DNA of 64,000 nt from Corynebacterium massiliense DSM 45435 (GCF_028609805.1 NZ_CP063189.1:868001-932000); one strand, 5' to 3'. Shown: positions 8,742 through 18,791, counted from the stretch's first letter. Made by a program: numbers and translations. The notes: a model not told the origin generated them from the sequence alone.

Positions 8742-8866
8742 ACGCTCGCGCGAACGGTGCGCGAGATTCCTCAGTTTTATGGGCCGGCTGCGGAGCCCGT
8801 TTGTGCGCAACAGCGCTGAGGGTGGTACCCCGACCTCGGCTGGTGAGCTCTTAATAAAGGCAGGTG
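8742..8866 (+). promoter_or_regulatory. Structured leader with a T-box-like motif upstream of the YjiH gene
   Basis: TACACT at 8730-8735 is a good -10 box, putting the RNA start near 8742. Directly after it lies a perfect 7-bp hairpin, CTCGCGC (8745-8751) with GCGCGAG (8759-8765) and a 7-nt loop GAACGGT, like the ultrashort stem I of actinobacterial T-boxes. Small stems follow (GGGC/GCCC at 8781-8798, GCGC/GCGC at 8805-8816). At 8819-8832 stands AGGGTGGTACCCCG, 13 of 14 matches to the T-box consensus AGGGTGGNACCGCG. The AAAGG ribosome site follows at 8856. The expected antisequestrator partner strand is imperfect, and the specifier codon is ambiguous, so this remains a candidate. Confidence 0.4.
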
Positions 8867-10219
8867 ATGTGCGTGACCTACGCTGACTCGGTGGCCTACT
8901 CGGTCATGAACCATGACGACGACACTCCCAAGGTCAAGGGGGTGTGGCGGCTCTTTGTCTATAGCGCCATTGGCGCGTTCGTGTTCTTCTTCCCCATCTC
9001 GTACAAGGGGAATAGCTCCATTCCGCTGGACCACATTGTCACGATGCTCAAAGAAGCCATCCCCAGTGTGATCCCGTGGATCATCCTGGCGCTGGCGGCC
9101 TACGGGACAGTGCGCTCGATGAAGAACAAGAACTGGCGCGAAGGACCGCTGCAAGCGGTCTTCACGGTGCTCAACGTCGTGGGCCTGGTGGTCTCCGTGA
9201 TGGCCGTGACCGGCAAGCTGCCGTGGGTGCTGGGCGATGACGACCTCGTGCCGTTCCTGTGGGAGAAAATCGCCACGCCGGTCGGGCTCATCGTGCCCAT
9301 CGGCGGCGCGTTCTTGGCCCTGCTCATCGGCTACGGACTTCTAGAGTTCGTCGGCGTGTTCATGCAGCCGGTTATGCGGCCCATTTGGAAAACACCGGGG
9401 CGCTCCGCGGTGGATGCCGTGGCATCGTTCGTAGGCAGCTATTCGCTGGGCATCCTGATCACCGACCGTGTTTACCAGAGCGGCGGTTATACCGGCCGCG
9501 AGGCGGCCATCATCGCCACGGGCTTTTCCACCGTCTCCGCGGCGTTCATGGTCATCGTGGCCAAGACCTTGGGGCTGATGGACGTGTGGGGAATCTTCTT
9601 CGGCGTCACCCTCGTTATCACCTTCCTGGTCACCGCCATCACCGTGCGCATCCCGCCGCTGGCAACAATCGAGGACGACTACTTCCCAGGCGCGACCGCG
9701 GACCCGGAGCGCAAGGTCACCGGCAACCGCTTCAAAGAAGCCAAACGGGAGGCGCTCATGGCCCTGGACCGCGCGCCGTCGCTGGCTCGGGCGATCTGGG
9801 ACAACTTTCTCGACGGGCTGCGCATGGCCGGTGCCATCGTCCCGTCCATCATGTCCGTCGGCCTCATCGGCCTGCTGCTCGAGCGGTTCACCCCGCTGTT
9901 TACCTGGCTGGGCTACCTGTTCTACCCGTTCGCCTGGCTGGTACGCCTGCCCGAGCCCGGCCTCGTGGGGGAGGCCTCCGCCATGGGGCTGGCCGAGATG
10001 TTCCTGCCCAGCACCGCGGTGGCAGACTCCGGCTCCATCGAGGTGAAGTTCGTCATCGGCGTCGTGTCCGTCTCCGCCATCATCTTCTTCTCCGCGCTGG
10101 TGCCGTGCATCATGGCCACGAAGATCCCGATCAAGCTCTCCCACATGGTCATTGTGTGGTTCGAGCGCGTCGTTCTTACCATCCTGCTGGCCGCGCCGGC
10201 GGCCTACCTCATCTTCTAA
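8867..10219 (+). CDS. YjiH-family membrane protein (nucleoside-recognition/Gate domain), probable transporter
   Basis: A 450-residue integral membrane protein with about 10-11 hydrophobic segments. It carries paired Gate-type motifs such as VDAVASFVGSYSLGILITDR near residue 185 and SIEVKFVIGVVSVSAIIFFS near residue 390, typical of YjiH/SpoVV-like proteins. The ATG at 8867 is six bases after AAAGG; in-frame GTG codons at 8864 and 8873 are alternatives. It ends at a shared terminator opposite hutG, at the edge of the histidine-utilisation cluster, which suggests transport of histidine or a related compound. That link comes only from position. The T-box-like leader upstream suggests control by an amino acid's tRNA charging state. 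Confidence 0.8.
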   Translation: MCVTYADSVAYSVMNHDDDTPKVKGVWRLFVYSAIGAFVFFFPISYKGNSSIPLDHIVTMLKEAIPSVIPWIILALAAYGTVRSMKNKNWREGPLQAVFTVLNVVGLVVSVMAVTGKLPWVLGDDDLVPFLWEKIATPVGLIVPIGGAFLALLIGYGLLEFVGVFMQPVMRPIWKTPGRSAVDAVASFVGSYSLGILITDRVYQSGGYTGREAAIIATGFSTVSAAFMVIVAKTLGLMDVWGIFFGVTLVITFLVTAITVRIPPLATIEDDYFPGATADPERKVTGNRFKEAKREALMALDRAPSLARAIWDNFLDGLRMAGAIVPSIMSVGLIGLLLERFTPLFTWLGYLFYPFAWLVRLPEPGLVGEASAMGLAEMFLPSTAVADSGSIEVKFVIGVVSVSAIIFFSALVPCIMATKIPIKLSHMVIVWFERVVLTILLAAPAAYLIF

Positions 10220-10238
10220 ATCCCGGCGCTTAATAGGA

Positions 10239-10288
10239 AAGGCCCTCGTTCCAGCTCCGCGTTGTGGAGTCGTTGGAACGAGGGCCTT
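10239..10288. terminator. Bidirectional terminator between the YjiH gene and hutG
   Basis: A perfect 15-bp stem: AAGGCCCTCGTTCCA (10239-10253) pairs with 10274-10288, and an inner CTCC/GGAG hairpin sits in the loop. It sits in the convergent gap and would serve both genes. Confidence 0.85.
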
Positions 10289-10328
10289 CGTGTGTGTCAG
10301 GCGCGGTGTTGAGCGCGCCCCGGGGGAA

Positions 10329-11309
10329 CTACTTGGTGGCCTTGACGTGGGCGTCGACGACGTCGTGGATGAGGCGGGCGGCCGCTTTGGCGGTGCGGTT
10401 GTCCACGTCGAAGTCGGGGTTGAGCTCGACGACATCGACAAGCTTCAGCTTGCCCGTGGCGGCCACGGCGGTGGCCATGGCGCGATAGCGGTCGAAGCTC
10501 ACGCCGAAGCCCGCGGGGGCGGACACACCCGGGGCGACGCTCGCGGCTAGGCCGTCCAGGTCGATGGTCAAGTGGACGGGCTTGTTCGAGTTCGCGACCG
10601 CCTTCGCGGTGAGATCGCCGGCTTCCTTCGGGGTGAGCTCCGCCAGGGTGGTGTCCAGGACGGTTTCCACGCCGAGCTTTTCCGCGGTATCGAACAGTAC
10701 GCGGGTGTTGTTCGGCTCCGAGATGCCGAAGACGGAGTAGTCGAAGCCGTGGTGCAGCGCGTCGGAGTCGCTGTTTTCCGCAGCGAGGAACTCGGAAATC
10801 TGCAAAAACGGTGTGCCCGAGGTGGCGCGATCTTCTGCGCGCAGGTCGAAGTGCGCGTCGAGGTTCACGATCTTCAGCGGGCCACCGGTGGCGCGGAACG
10901 CGCCGCGGTGGGTGGCCCAGGCGGTCTCGTGGCCGCCGCCCAGAACGACGGCGAGGTTGCCGGCCGCAATGAGCTTTTCCACGCGGTCGGACAGCTCGCT
11001 TTGTGCACCTTCCAGGTCGTCGCCCTGGGTGGTCACGGTGCCGGCATCGTAACGCGGGGCATCGTCGTGGATGGCCAGGGAGCCGAGCGCGGTGCGCAGC
11101 GCTGCCGGGCCCGCGGCAGCGCCCTGACGGCCGCCGTTGCGGCGCACGCCCTCGTCGGAGGCGAAGCCGAGAACGGCGATGCTGTTTTCGGGGCTTTCCG
11201 CCGGCTGGACCACGCTGTGCCAGCGGGCGTGCTCCGGGCCGGGGCCGTCGTCGCGGCCTTCCCAGGCGCTGGCTTCTTCGTACAGAGGCTTATCGGTCAC
11301 GGTGTTCAT
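10329..11309 (-). CDS. hutG: Formimidoylglutamase (histidine degradation, last step)
   Basis: A 326-residue ureohydrolase (arginase) family member. HutG hydrolyses N-formimino-L-glutamate to glutamate and formamide using two Mn(II) ions. Seen metal-binding motifs: LGGGHE near residue 125, NLDAHFD near residue 148, and TIDLDGL near residue 250, whose two aspartates are conserved although the usual family DP after it is not. Three hut enzymes and a hut-type regulator lie nearby, which separates it from arginase and agmatinase. It is transcribed away from the other hut genes from its own leaderless start: TACGAT at 11323-11318 lies 8 nt before the ATG. Confidence 0.9.
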   Translation of the reverse strand: MNTVTDKPLYEEASAWEGRDDGPGPEHARWHSVVQPAESPENSIAVLGFASDEGVRRNGGRQGAAAGPAALRTALGSLAIHDDAPRYDAGTVTTQGDDLEGAQSELSDRVEKLIAAGNLAVVLGGGHETAWATHRGAFRATGGPLKIVNLDAHFDLRAEDRATSGTPFLQISEFLAAENSDSDALHHGFDYSVFGISEPNNTRVLFDTAEKLGVETVLDTTLAELTPKEAGDLTAKAVANSNKPVHLTIDLDGLAASVAPGVSAPAGFGVSFDRYRAMATAVAATGKLKLVDVVELNPDFDVDNRTAKAAARLIHDVVDAHVKATK

Positions 11310-11317
11310 GGGCGCCC

Positions 11318-11323
11318 ATCGTA
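11318..11323 (-). promoter_or_regulatory. -10 box of a leaderless hutG transcript
   Basis: On the minus strand TACGAT is followed by GGGCGCCC and then the ATG at 11309. No ribosome binding site is present, so the RNA probably begins at or next to the start codon. Confidence 0.5.
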
Positions 11324-11362
11324 GCGAGGTATCGGAAAGGGGAGGGACGAGTCGTCACGTGG

Positions 11363-12823
11363 TTACTCGGTCGCCGTGGCCTGGTTGGCGGCGGCTTCCT
11401 CGGCGGCGTGGTCCGCCTCGGAGCGGTGCACCTTCTGGCGGCCTGTGGCGTAGTAGCAGATGGTCATGATGGCCAGGAAGATCACGCCCACGATAAGGGC
11501 GACGTGGTACTCCGACTTCCACACCATGATGCCGAAGGTGCACAGGATGAACGCGATGGCGAAGTACTGGCCGAACGGCCAGAACGGCACCTTGTACTCC
11601 AGGTCGCGGACCTCCTGGCGCGATAGGTTGCGGCGGGAGGCGACGTGGGCGAGGAGGATCATCAGCCAGACGAACACGGTGGCGAAGGTGGCCAGGGAGG
11701 CGACGATCTCGAAGATGCGGTCCGGCAGCAGCGCGTTGAGCACCGCGCCGATGACCATGACGGACAGCAGGATGGCCACGGTCATCACCGGCACGCCGCG
11801 GGACGTGCGCGCCATGACCTTCGGCGCGAGGTTCTGGCGGGCCAGGCCGGTGAGCACGCGGCCGGCACCGAAGAGGTCGGCGTTGATGGCCGACAGCGCC
11901 GCGGTGATGACCACCAGGTTGAGCAGGCCAGCGGCCCAGTTCACGCCCAGGGTCGAGAAAATCTGCACGAACGGCGACTGGTCGCCGGTGATGCTGCGCC
12001 ACGGGTTGATGAGCAGGATGACCAGGATGGACAGCACGTAGAAGATGAGGATGCGCATCGGCACGGTGTTGATGGCCTGCGGAACCGACTTGGACGGGTC
12101 TTCCGCCTCCGTTCCGGCGACGCCGATGATCTCCGTGCCGCCGAAGGCGAAGAGCACGAGGATGAACGAGGACACGAGCCCGCCGGGGCCGTTGGGGAAG
12201 AAGCCGCCATCATTGACCAGGTTCTGGAAACCGGTGGTCTCCGCGTGCGAGAGGCCGAAGACGAGCACGGCCGCGCCGCCCAAGATCATGGCGATGACCG
12301 CGCCCACCTTGATGACGGTGAAGGCAAATTCCAGCTCGCCGAACGCGCGGGCGGAGGCGAAGTTCGCCGCGCCCACGATGAGCAGGGTGGCCACGATCCA
12401 AACCCAGGATGCGACGTCCGGGAACCACATCTTCATGTACACGCCGATGGCTGTGAGGTCCGCCAGACAGACGATCACCATCTCGAAGGCGAACATCCAG
12501 CCGGTGATGTAGCCCGACCAGCCGCCGAGGTGCGTGCGCGCGTATTCCGCGAACGAACCCAAGGTGGGGTTGTGGACCGCCATCTCACCTAGGCCGCGGA
12601 GCATGAAGTACACGACCGCGCCGGCGATGAGGTAGACGAGCAGGACGGACGGGCCCGCCTCCTGGATGGCGCCGGCCGAACCGTAAAACAGGCCGGTGCC
12701 GATGGCCGAGCCCAGCGCGATGAACAAAAGGTGGCGGTGCTGCAGGCCCGACATCGCTTTGCGGGCGCCGGCGCGGGTTCTCTCGCCAACTTCGTGGGCC
12801 AGCCGGGGGCTGTGTGCATTCAT
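11363..12823 (-). CDS. Amino-acid permease, APC superfamily (AAT type), probable histidine uptake
   Basis: A 486-residue protein with 12 hydrophobic segments. The first carries the family substrate/Na-site region FIALGSAIGTGLFYGSAGAI. Further AAT features are GLGEMAVHNPTLGSFAEYA near residue 85 and FAFGGTEIIGVAGTEAEDP near residue 225. The start ATG 12823 is chosen because AGGAG lies 8 nt upstream. It is divergent from the IclR regulator in the hut cluster, which makes histidine its likely substrate, though aromatic amino acids or proline cannot be excluded from sequence. About 54 bp separate its stop from hutG's start. Confidence 0.88.
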   Translation of the reverse strand: MNAHSPRLAHEVGERTRAGARKAMSGLQHRHLLFIALGSAIGTGLFYGSAGAIQEAGPSVLLVYLIAGAVVYFMLRGLGEMAVHNPTLGSFAEYARTHLGGWSGYITGWMFAFEMVIVCLADLTAIGVYMKMWFPDVASWVWIVATLLIVGAANFASARAFGELEFAFTVIKVGAVIAMILGGAAVLVFGLSHAETTGFQNLVNDGGFFPNGPGGLVSSFILVLFAFGGTEIIGVAGTEAEDPSKSVPQAINTVPMRILIFYVLSILVILLINPWRSITGDQSPFVQIFSTLGVNWAAGLLNLVVITAALSAINADLFGAGRVLTGLARQNLAPKVMARTSRGVPVMTVAILLSVMVIGAVLNALLPDRIFEIVASLATFATVFVWLMILLAHVASRRNLSRQEVRDLEYKVPFWPFGQYFAIAFILCTFGIMVWKSEYHVALIVGVIFLAIMTICYYATGRQKVHRSEADHAAEEAAANQATATE

Positions 12824-12864
12824 AAACCAGTCTCCTGTGGTCAACGACGAATGAATGGAAACGC

Positions 12865-12870
12865 AGTGTA
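12865..12870 (-). promoter_or_regulatory. Likely -10 box of the permease gene
   Basis: On the minus strand TACACT lies inside GACTACACTGCG, and ACTACACTG is identical to the -10 context of hutH. The RNA start would fall about 35 nt upstream of the ATG, leaving room for the AGGAG site. Confidence 0.4.
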
Positions 12871-12997
12871 GTCTATATCACTAATCCGTGTGAGAGTTGA
12901 TTTCCAGCACATCGGCAGCGGACCGAGGCGGTCCGCGGCAGGGAGCAGGCCGAAGCGCGGGTCGGGGTAGGAGGGGAGAGGGGGAAGTTTAGACTCT

Positions 12998-13744
12998 ATG
13001 GGCGTGAGTTCGTCTCGAGTCCCAGCGGCGCGCAAGGCGCTGGAAATTCTGTTGCTGCTCTCGCGTATCGATGTCCCGGTGTCCGCCGCGCGTATCCGCA
13101 GCGAGCTCGATCTGCCGCGCTCGACCACGTACCACCTGCTCAACGAATTGATGGACGCCGGGTTCGTGGCGCGCGTGGAGGCGAACAACACCTACGGGCT
13201 GGGGCTCGCCGCCTACGAGATGGCCTCGGCGTATTCCACCCAGCAGCCGCTGGCGCGCCTGGCCAACCGGCCGCTGCATCAGCTGGCGGAATTTTTCGGC
13301 GGATCTGGCCATCTGTCGCGGCTGTCGGGCACCGAGATCGTCTACCTGCTCGAGGTGCGCCCGCCCGGCGCGGTCTCCCTGGTGACGGACGTGGGGGTGC
13401 GGCTGCCGGCGTTGCGCACCGCGTCCGGCAAGGCGATGCTCGCGCACCTGCCCGAGGTCGAGGCCCGCGCCGTCTTCGCCACCTCCGGCAGCGGTGGGAG
13501 CCTGCGGGAATTCCAGGCGGAGCTGCGCGAGATCCGCGCCCGCGGGTGGGCGAGTGAAAAGCAGGAGGTTTCGGCCGGGCAGTCGTCGGTGGCGGTGCCC
13601 ATCGTGGACCACCTGCAGCGCCCCGCGGCGGCCCTGGCGGTCACCTTTAGTGCGGCGGGGGAGGTGCCGCACGGGGGCATCGCCAAGCTCCAGCACACGG
13701 CCGCGGCTATCTCCCGGAAGATGTATGGCCACACCGGTGGGTAG
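12998..13744 (+). CDS. hutR: IclR-family regulator, probable histidine-utilisation regulator
   Basis: A 248-residue protein: an N-terminal winged helix-turn-helix (residues 8-65; recognition segment LPRSTTYHLLNELMDAGFV) and a C-terminal IclR effector domain (residues 80-245; LPALRTASGKAMLAHLP and QSSVAVPIVDHLQRPAAALAV). Its position between the permease and hutH makes it the obvious hut regulator, as described for IclR-type HutR in Corynebacterium resistens. The published motif as I remember it (TCTG-A/T-rich-CAGA) was not found here. ATG 12998 may be replaced by GTG 13004, which lies 8 nt after TAGACT at 12990-12995 and would give a leaderless mRNA. Confidence 0.85.
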   Translation: MGVSSSRVPAARKALEILLLLSRIDVPVSAARIRSELDLPRSTTYHLLNELMDAGFVARVEANNTYGLGLAAYEMASAYSTQQPLARLANRPLHQLAEFFGGSGHLSRLSGTEIVYLLEVRPPGAVSLVTDVGVRLPALRTASGKAMLAHLPEVEARAVFATSGSGGSLREFQAELREIRARGWASEKQEVSAGQSSVAVPIVDHLQRPAAALAVTFSAAGEVPHGGIAKLQHTAAAISRKMYGHTGG

Positions 13745-13795
13745 GCGCCGGGTGTGGGGGTAGCTAGAAAAATTTGTCCACTATGTCCTCGCTCA

Positions 13796-13809
13796 CAACT
13801 ACACTGTTG
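13796..13809 (+). promoter_or_regulatory. hutH -10 box enclosed in a small inverted repeat
   Basis: CAAC-TACACT-GTTG: the -10 hexamer TACACT (13800-13805) is flanked by a perfect 4-bp inverted repeat. A very similar element occurs before hutU at 15564-15578. It could be a regulator half-site pair. The hutH ribosome site AGTGAGGAG follows at 13835-13843. Confidence 0.35.
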
Positions 13810-13849
13810 CACGGCCTAGTTCATTTGGAATTGAAGTGAGGAGCGAAAA

Positions 13850-15401
13850 ATGGCTATTAGCTACCCGGATACCGTCACCGTAGGCATTGGTGCGCTGACC
13901 ATCGACGAGGTGGTTGCAGTCGCCCGCTACGGTGCAAAGGTTGAGCTGGATCCGGCCGCCCTGGAAGAGGTGGGCACGACCCGGCAGCGCGTGGAGGAGC
14001 TGGCCAACGACCCGACGCCGGTCTACGGCATCTCCACCGGATTCGGCGCGCTCGCCCGCAAGCATATTCCGGAAGAGCAGCGTGCGGAGCTGCAGCTTTC
14101 CCTCGTGCGCTCCCATGCGGCCTCGTCGGGCCCAGAGGTCGAGGAAGAGGTTGTGCGCGCGCTGATGCTGCTGCGCCTGTCCACCCTGGCTACCGGCCGC
14201 ACCGGCGTGCGCCCGGTCGTGGTGGAGACCTACGCCAAGGTGCTCAACGAGCGGATCACCCCGGTGGTGCGCGAGTACGGCTCCCTGGGCTGCTCGGGCG
14301 ACCTGGCTCCGCTGGCGCACTGCGCGCTGGCGCTTCTGGGCGAAGGTGAGGTACGCGTGGCCGGCGGCGACATCCAGCCGTCCGCCGATGCGCTGTCCGG
14401 CGGGGATTGAGCCGCTGCAGCTGCGCGAGAAGGAAGGCCTGGCGCTCATCAACGGCACCGACGGCATGCTGGGCCAGCTCTGCCTGGCCATTACCGATCT
14501 GCGCGCGGCCGCCAAGGTGGCGGACATCGCCACCGCCATGTCCGTCGAGGGCCTCAACGGCTCCCTCGTCCCGTTCGCCGAGGACCTGCAGGCGCTGCGC
14601 CCGCACCCGGGCCAGGCCGCCGCGGCGGAAAACATCCGCACAGTGGCTGCCGGCAGCGGCATCCTCGACGCGGCGCACGCGGAGTTCACCCAGAACCACG
14701 TGCAGGACGCCTACTCGGTGCGCTGCGCCCCGCAGGTCGCCGGCGGCTTCCGCGACACCATTGAGCACGCCACCACCGTTGCCGACCGCGAGCTGGCCGC
14801 CGCGGTGGATAACCCGGTCGTGACCAAGGACGGCCGCGTGGTCTCCAACGGCAACTTCCACGGCGCGCCGGTTGCCTACGTGCTCGACTTTTTGGCCGTG
14901 GTCACCGCGGATCTCGCCTCCATCTCGGAGCGCCGCACCGACCGCTTCCTGGATCCGGCTCGCAACCGTGGCCTCAACCCGTTCCTTGCCTTCGATCCGG
15001 GCGTGGACTCTGGCCACATGATTGCCCAGTACACCCAGGCGGGCATCGTCGCCGAGCTCAAGCGCCTGGCGGTGCCGTCCTCGGCCGACTCCATCCCGTC
15101 GTCTGCGATGCAGGAAGACCACGTCTCCCTGGGTTGGTCCGGTGCGCGCAAGCTGCGCCGCGCCGTCGACGGCCTGCAGCGCGTGCTGGCCATCGAGATC
15201 CTCACCGCCGCCCGCGCGATTGACATGCGCGAGGTGGACGCATCCGGCGGCGCGGCTGCCGCGCTGGCCACCCTGCGCGAGAAGGTCGAGGGGCCGGGCA
15301 GCGACCGCTTCCTCGCCCCGGAGATCGAGGAGACCGTCCAGCTGGTTAAGGCTGGCGCGTTTGTCGATGCCGTGGAAAAGGCAGTCGGCGAACTGAAGTA
15401 A
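13850..15401 (+). pseudogene. hutH: Histidine ammonia-lyase, frameshifted near 14398
   Basis: HutH converts L-histidine to urocanate and ammonia with an MIO prosthetic group. Residues 1-183 are read from ATG 13850 and end prematurely at TGA 14408; the rest of the enzyme continues in another frame from about 14399 (AGIEPLQLREKEGLALING...) to TAA 15401. The join needs 2 extra bases, or 1 fewer, within TCCGGCGGGG; adding two would restore an ALS-x-AGIEPL sequence of usual length. Both halves are otherwise well conserved: GSLGCSGDLAPLAH around residue 144 holds the MIO triad (Cys-Ser-Gly, a variant of Ala-Ser-Gly), and QNHVQDAYSVRC and FHGAPVAYVLDFL are intact. This is either a recent mutation or a sequencing error. 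An internal start is unlikely to give a working enzyme. Confidence 0.85.
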
Positions 15402-15450
15402 GCGAGCCGGCGTAGAGCCGCGGTGAGCGGCTTTGCGCGTCGGTTGATTG

Positions 15451-15504
15451 GGCGCGGTGTCTGCAGCCCCAAGGCGGTAAGTCTTGGATTTCAGACACCG
15501 CGCC
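15451..15504 (+). terminator. Hairpin terminator between hutH and hutU
   Basis: GGCGCGGTGTCTG (15451-15463) pairs perfectly with 15492-15504, with an inner CCAAG/CTTGG stem. No strong T-run follows; the downstream CCTTCGTGTGT resembles that of the terminator at 10288. It implies that hutU has its own promoter. Confidence 0.65.
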
Positions 15505-15563
15505 TTCGTGTGTCCCGGCACACTCGGTGTGTCGCCCATTACATTGGTAGCGGTACTGACCGC

Positions 15564-15578
15564 CAACTAACACAGTTG
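15564..15578 (+). promoter_or_regulatory. hutU promoter element similar to that of hutH
   Basis: CAAC-TAACACA-GTTG has the same arms and nearly the same centre as the hutH element (CAAC-TACACT-GTTG). TAACAC or AACACA may act as -10, giving an RNA start near 15580 and a 30-nt leader that contains the AAAGGGAG ribosome site. Confidence 0.35.
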
Positions 15579-15610
15579 TGAACGTAGAAAAGAAAGGGAG
15601 TGTCCCCACC

Positions 15611-17287
<1,677 letters not shown>

Positions 17288-17307
17288 CACCATCTAGCCC
17301 CGCGCAC

Positions 17308-17320
17308 GCACACCGTGTGC
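17308..17320. repeat. Perfect 13-bp palindrome upstream of hutI
   Basis: GCACAC-C-GTGTGC lies 20 bp after the hutU stop, in the 139-bp gap before hutI. It may be a protein-binding site or a small RNA hairpin. The same gap also holds a GCCCCGGC/GCCGGGGC inverted pair (about 17326-17376), without a T-run. Confidence 0.35.
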
Positions 17321-17426
17321 TGTGACGGCCCCGGCTTCCTTCGCAATCACTACGCTGGCGGAGGTGGCCGGGGCACACCTGTCTCACGGCGTACATGTCT
17401 CACTAGGAAACTGAGGTTTTATCGCT

Positions 17427-18620
17427 ATGACTACCGTCTTTACCAATATCTCTGAACTACGCACCGTCGCCGAGGCCGGCACGATTAATGATGCCGCGCT
17501 GGTCGCCGCCGACGACGGCACCATCGCCTGGGTGGGCACCGCGGACGCCCTCCCCACGGAGTATGCCGATGCCGAGCAGATCGATCTCGGTGGCCGTGCT
17601 GTCCTGCCCGGCTGGGTCGACTCCCACACCCACATGGTCTTCGACGGCAACCGCGCCGAGGAGTTCGAGGCCCGCATGGCCGGCGAGGACTACGCCGCCG
17701 GCGGCATCGCGGTGACCATGGACGCGACCCGGTCCGCCAGCGAGGAGCGCCTGAAGGAGCTGGTGCGCGACCGCGTCGCCGCCGGCCGCGCCGGGGGCAC
17801 CACCACGTTCGAGACCAAGACCGGCTACGGCCTGAACGTCGAGTCCGAAGTCCAGGCGGCGAAGGTCGCCAGCGAGTTCGTCGACGACGTCACCTTCCTC
17901 GGCGCCCACCTCGTGCCGCCGGGAGCCGACGAGGCCGAGTACGTCGAGGAGGTCGCCGGCCCGATGCTCGAGGCCGTCGCCCCGCACGTGCAGTGGATCG
18001 ACGTCTTCTGCGAGCGCGGCGCCTTCAACGAAGAAGAGTCCCGCCGCGTCCTCGAGGCCGGCAAGGAGAAGGGCCTGGGCGTGCGCGTGCACGGCAACCA
18101 GCTGGGCGAGGGCCCGGGCGTCGCGCTCGCCGTCGAGCTCGGTGCCGCGTCGGTGGACCATGTGAACTACTTGTCGGAGGAGGACATCGCCAAGCTCGCC
18201 GGCTCCGAGACCGTGGCCACGATGCTGCCGGCCTGTGATCTCTCCACCCGGCAGCCGCTCGCGCCGGGCCGCAAGCTTATCGATGCCGGCGTCACCGTCG
18301 CCATCGCCTCCAACTTGAACCCGGGCACGAGCTACACCTCGTCGATGAATTACTGCGTGACCACCGCGGTGCTCCAGCAGCACCTCACGCTGGACGAGGC
18401 CATTGAGGCCGCCACGCTGGGCGGCGCGAAGGCGCTGCGCCGCCACGCCGTCGATGGGGGCAAGGATGCTCAGGGCCGGCCGGCCAAGGGCCAGCTCGTC
18501 GTCGGCGCGGCGGCCGACCTGCACGTGTTGGATGCGGACAACGCCATCAACCTGGCGTACCGCCCGGGCATGCCGGCGACCTACCAGACCTACCTGGCGG
18601 GTAAGAAGGTGCACGGTTAG
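17427..18620 (+). CDS. hutI: Imidazolonepropionase
   Basis: A 397-residue amidohydrolase-superfamily enzyme. It opens the imidazolone ring to give N-formimino-L-glutamate, the HutG substrate. Seen: the metal-binding HxH in VDSHTHMVFDGNR near residue 67, TKTGYGLN near residue 130, HLVPPGAD near residue 156, VHGNQLG near residue 217 (metal His), SVDHVNYL near residue 241, and a conserved aspartate/asparagine region in ASNLNPGTSY near residue 293. The start ATG follows GAGG at 17413-17416. A 139-bp gap separates it from hutU, so it may be read through from hutU or have its own promoter. Confidence 0.95.
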   Translation: MTTVFTNISELRTVAEAGTINDAALVAADDGTIAWVGTADALPTEYADAEQIDLGGRAVLPGWVDSHTHMVFDGNRAEEFEARMAGEDYAAGGIAVTMDATRSASEERLKELVRDRVAAGRAGGTTTFETKTGYGLNVESEVQAAKVASEFVDDVTFLGAHLVPPGADEAEYVEEVAGPMLEAVAPHVQWIDVFCERGAFNEEESRRVLEAGKEKGLGVRVHGNQLGEGPGVALAVELGAASVDHVNYLSEEDIAKLAGSETVATMLPACDLSTRQPLAPGRKLIDAGVTVAIASNLNPGTSYTSSMNYCVTTAVLQQHLTLDEAIEAATLGGAKALRRHAVDGGKDAQGRPAKGQLVVGAAADLHVLDADNAINLAYRPGMPATYQTYLAGKKVHG

Positions 18621-18721
18621 AGGTTGCGGCCGCGGATTGGCGGGGCGGCTTCCGCGCGCACGAAGACCGCGGGGATGGAGATGCCGGCGACCGCCGGCAG
18701 GTCTTGATAAGCAGTCTTGGG
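18617..18721 (-). pseudogene. Possible gene remnant: C-terminal coding-like fragment
   Basis: On the minus strand about 33 codons (KTAYQDLPAVAGISIPAVFV then RAEAAPPIRGRNL, stop at 18617) have the strong G/C third-position bias of real genes here, yet no convincing start or upstream domain exists. The frame stays open to 18799, but the bias stops near 18710. The stop overlaps the hutI stop. It may be the tail of a deleted gene or a very short protein; no family is recognised. Confidence 0.3.
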
Positions 18722-18791
18722 TAATGCTGGGTGTGCTAGCTCGGTACCGCAATGGATATCGGGGCGTGAATCGCGTACTGTTAGCCGGGCA

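Noticed and set aside
8864..8908. A leader peptide (MMCVTYADSVAYSV) before a later YjiH start at ATG 8909.
   Set aside because: It is in frame with the transporter and follows the ribosome site, so it is simply the N-terminus; it has no run of histidine or other regulatory codons.
10275..15515. Shared CCTTCGTGTGT after the terminators at 10288 and 15504 as a mobile or regulatory repeat.
   Set aside because: Only about 11 bases are shared and both simply follow a GC-rich stem; this is too little to call a repeat family.
15578..15610. GTG 15578 as hutU start, adding 11 residues.
   Set aside because: It lies inside the promoter repeat and before the ribosome site AAAGGGAG; urocanases of normal length start at ATG 15611.
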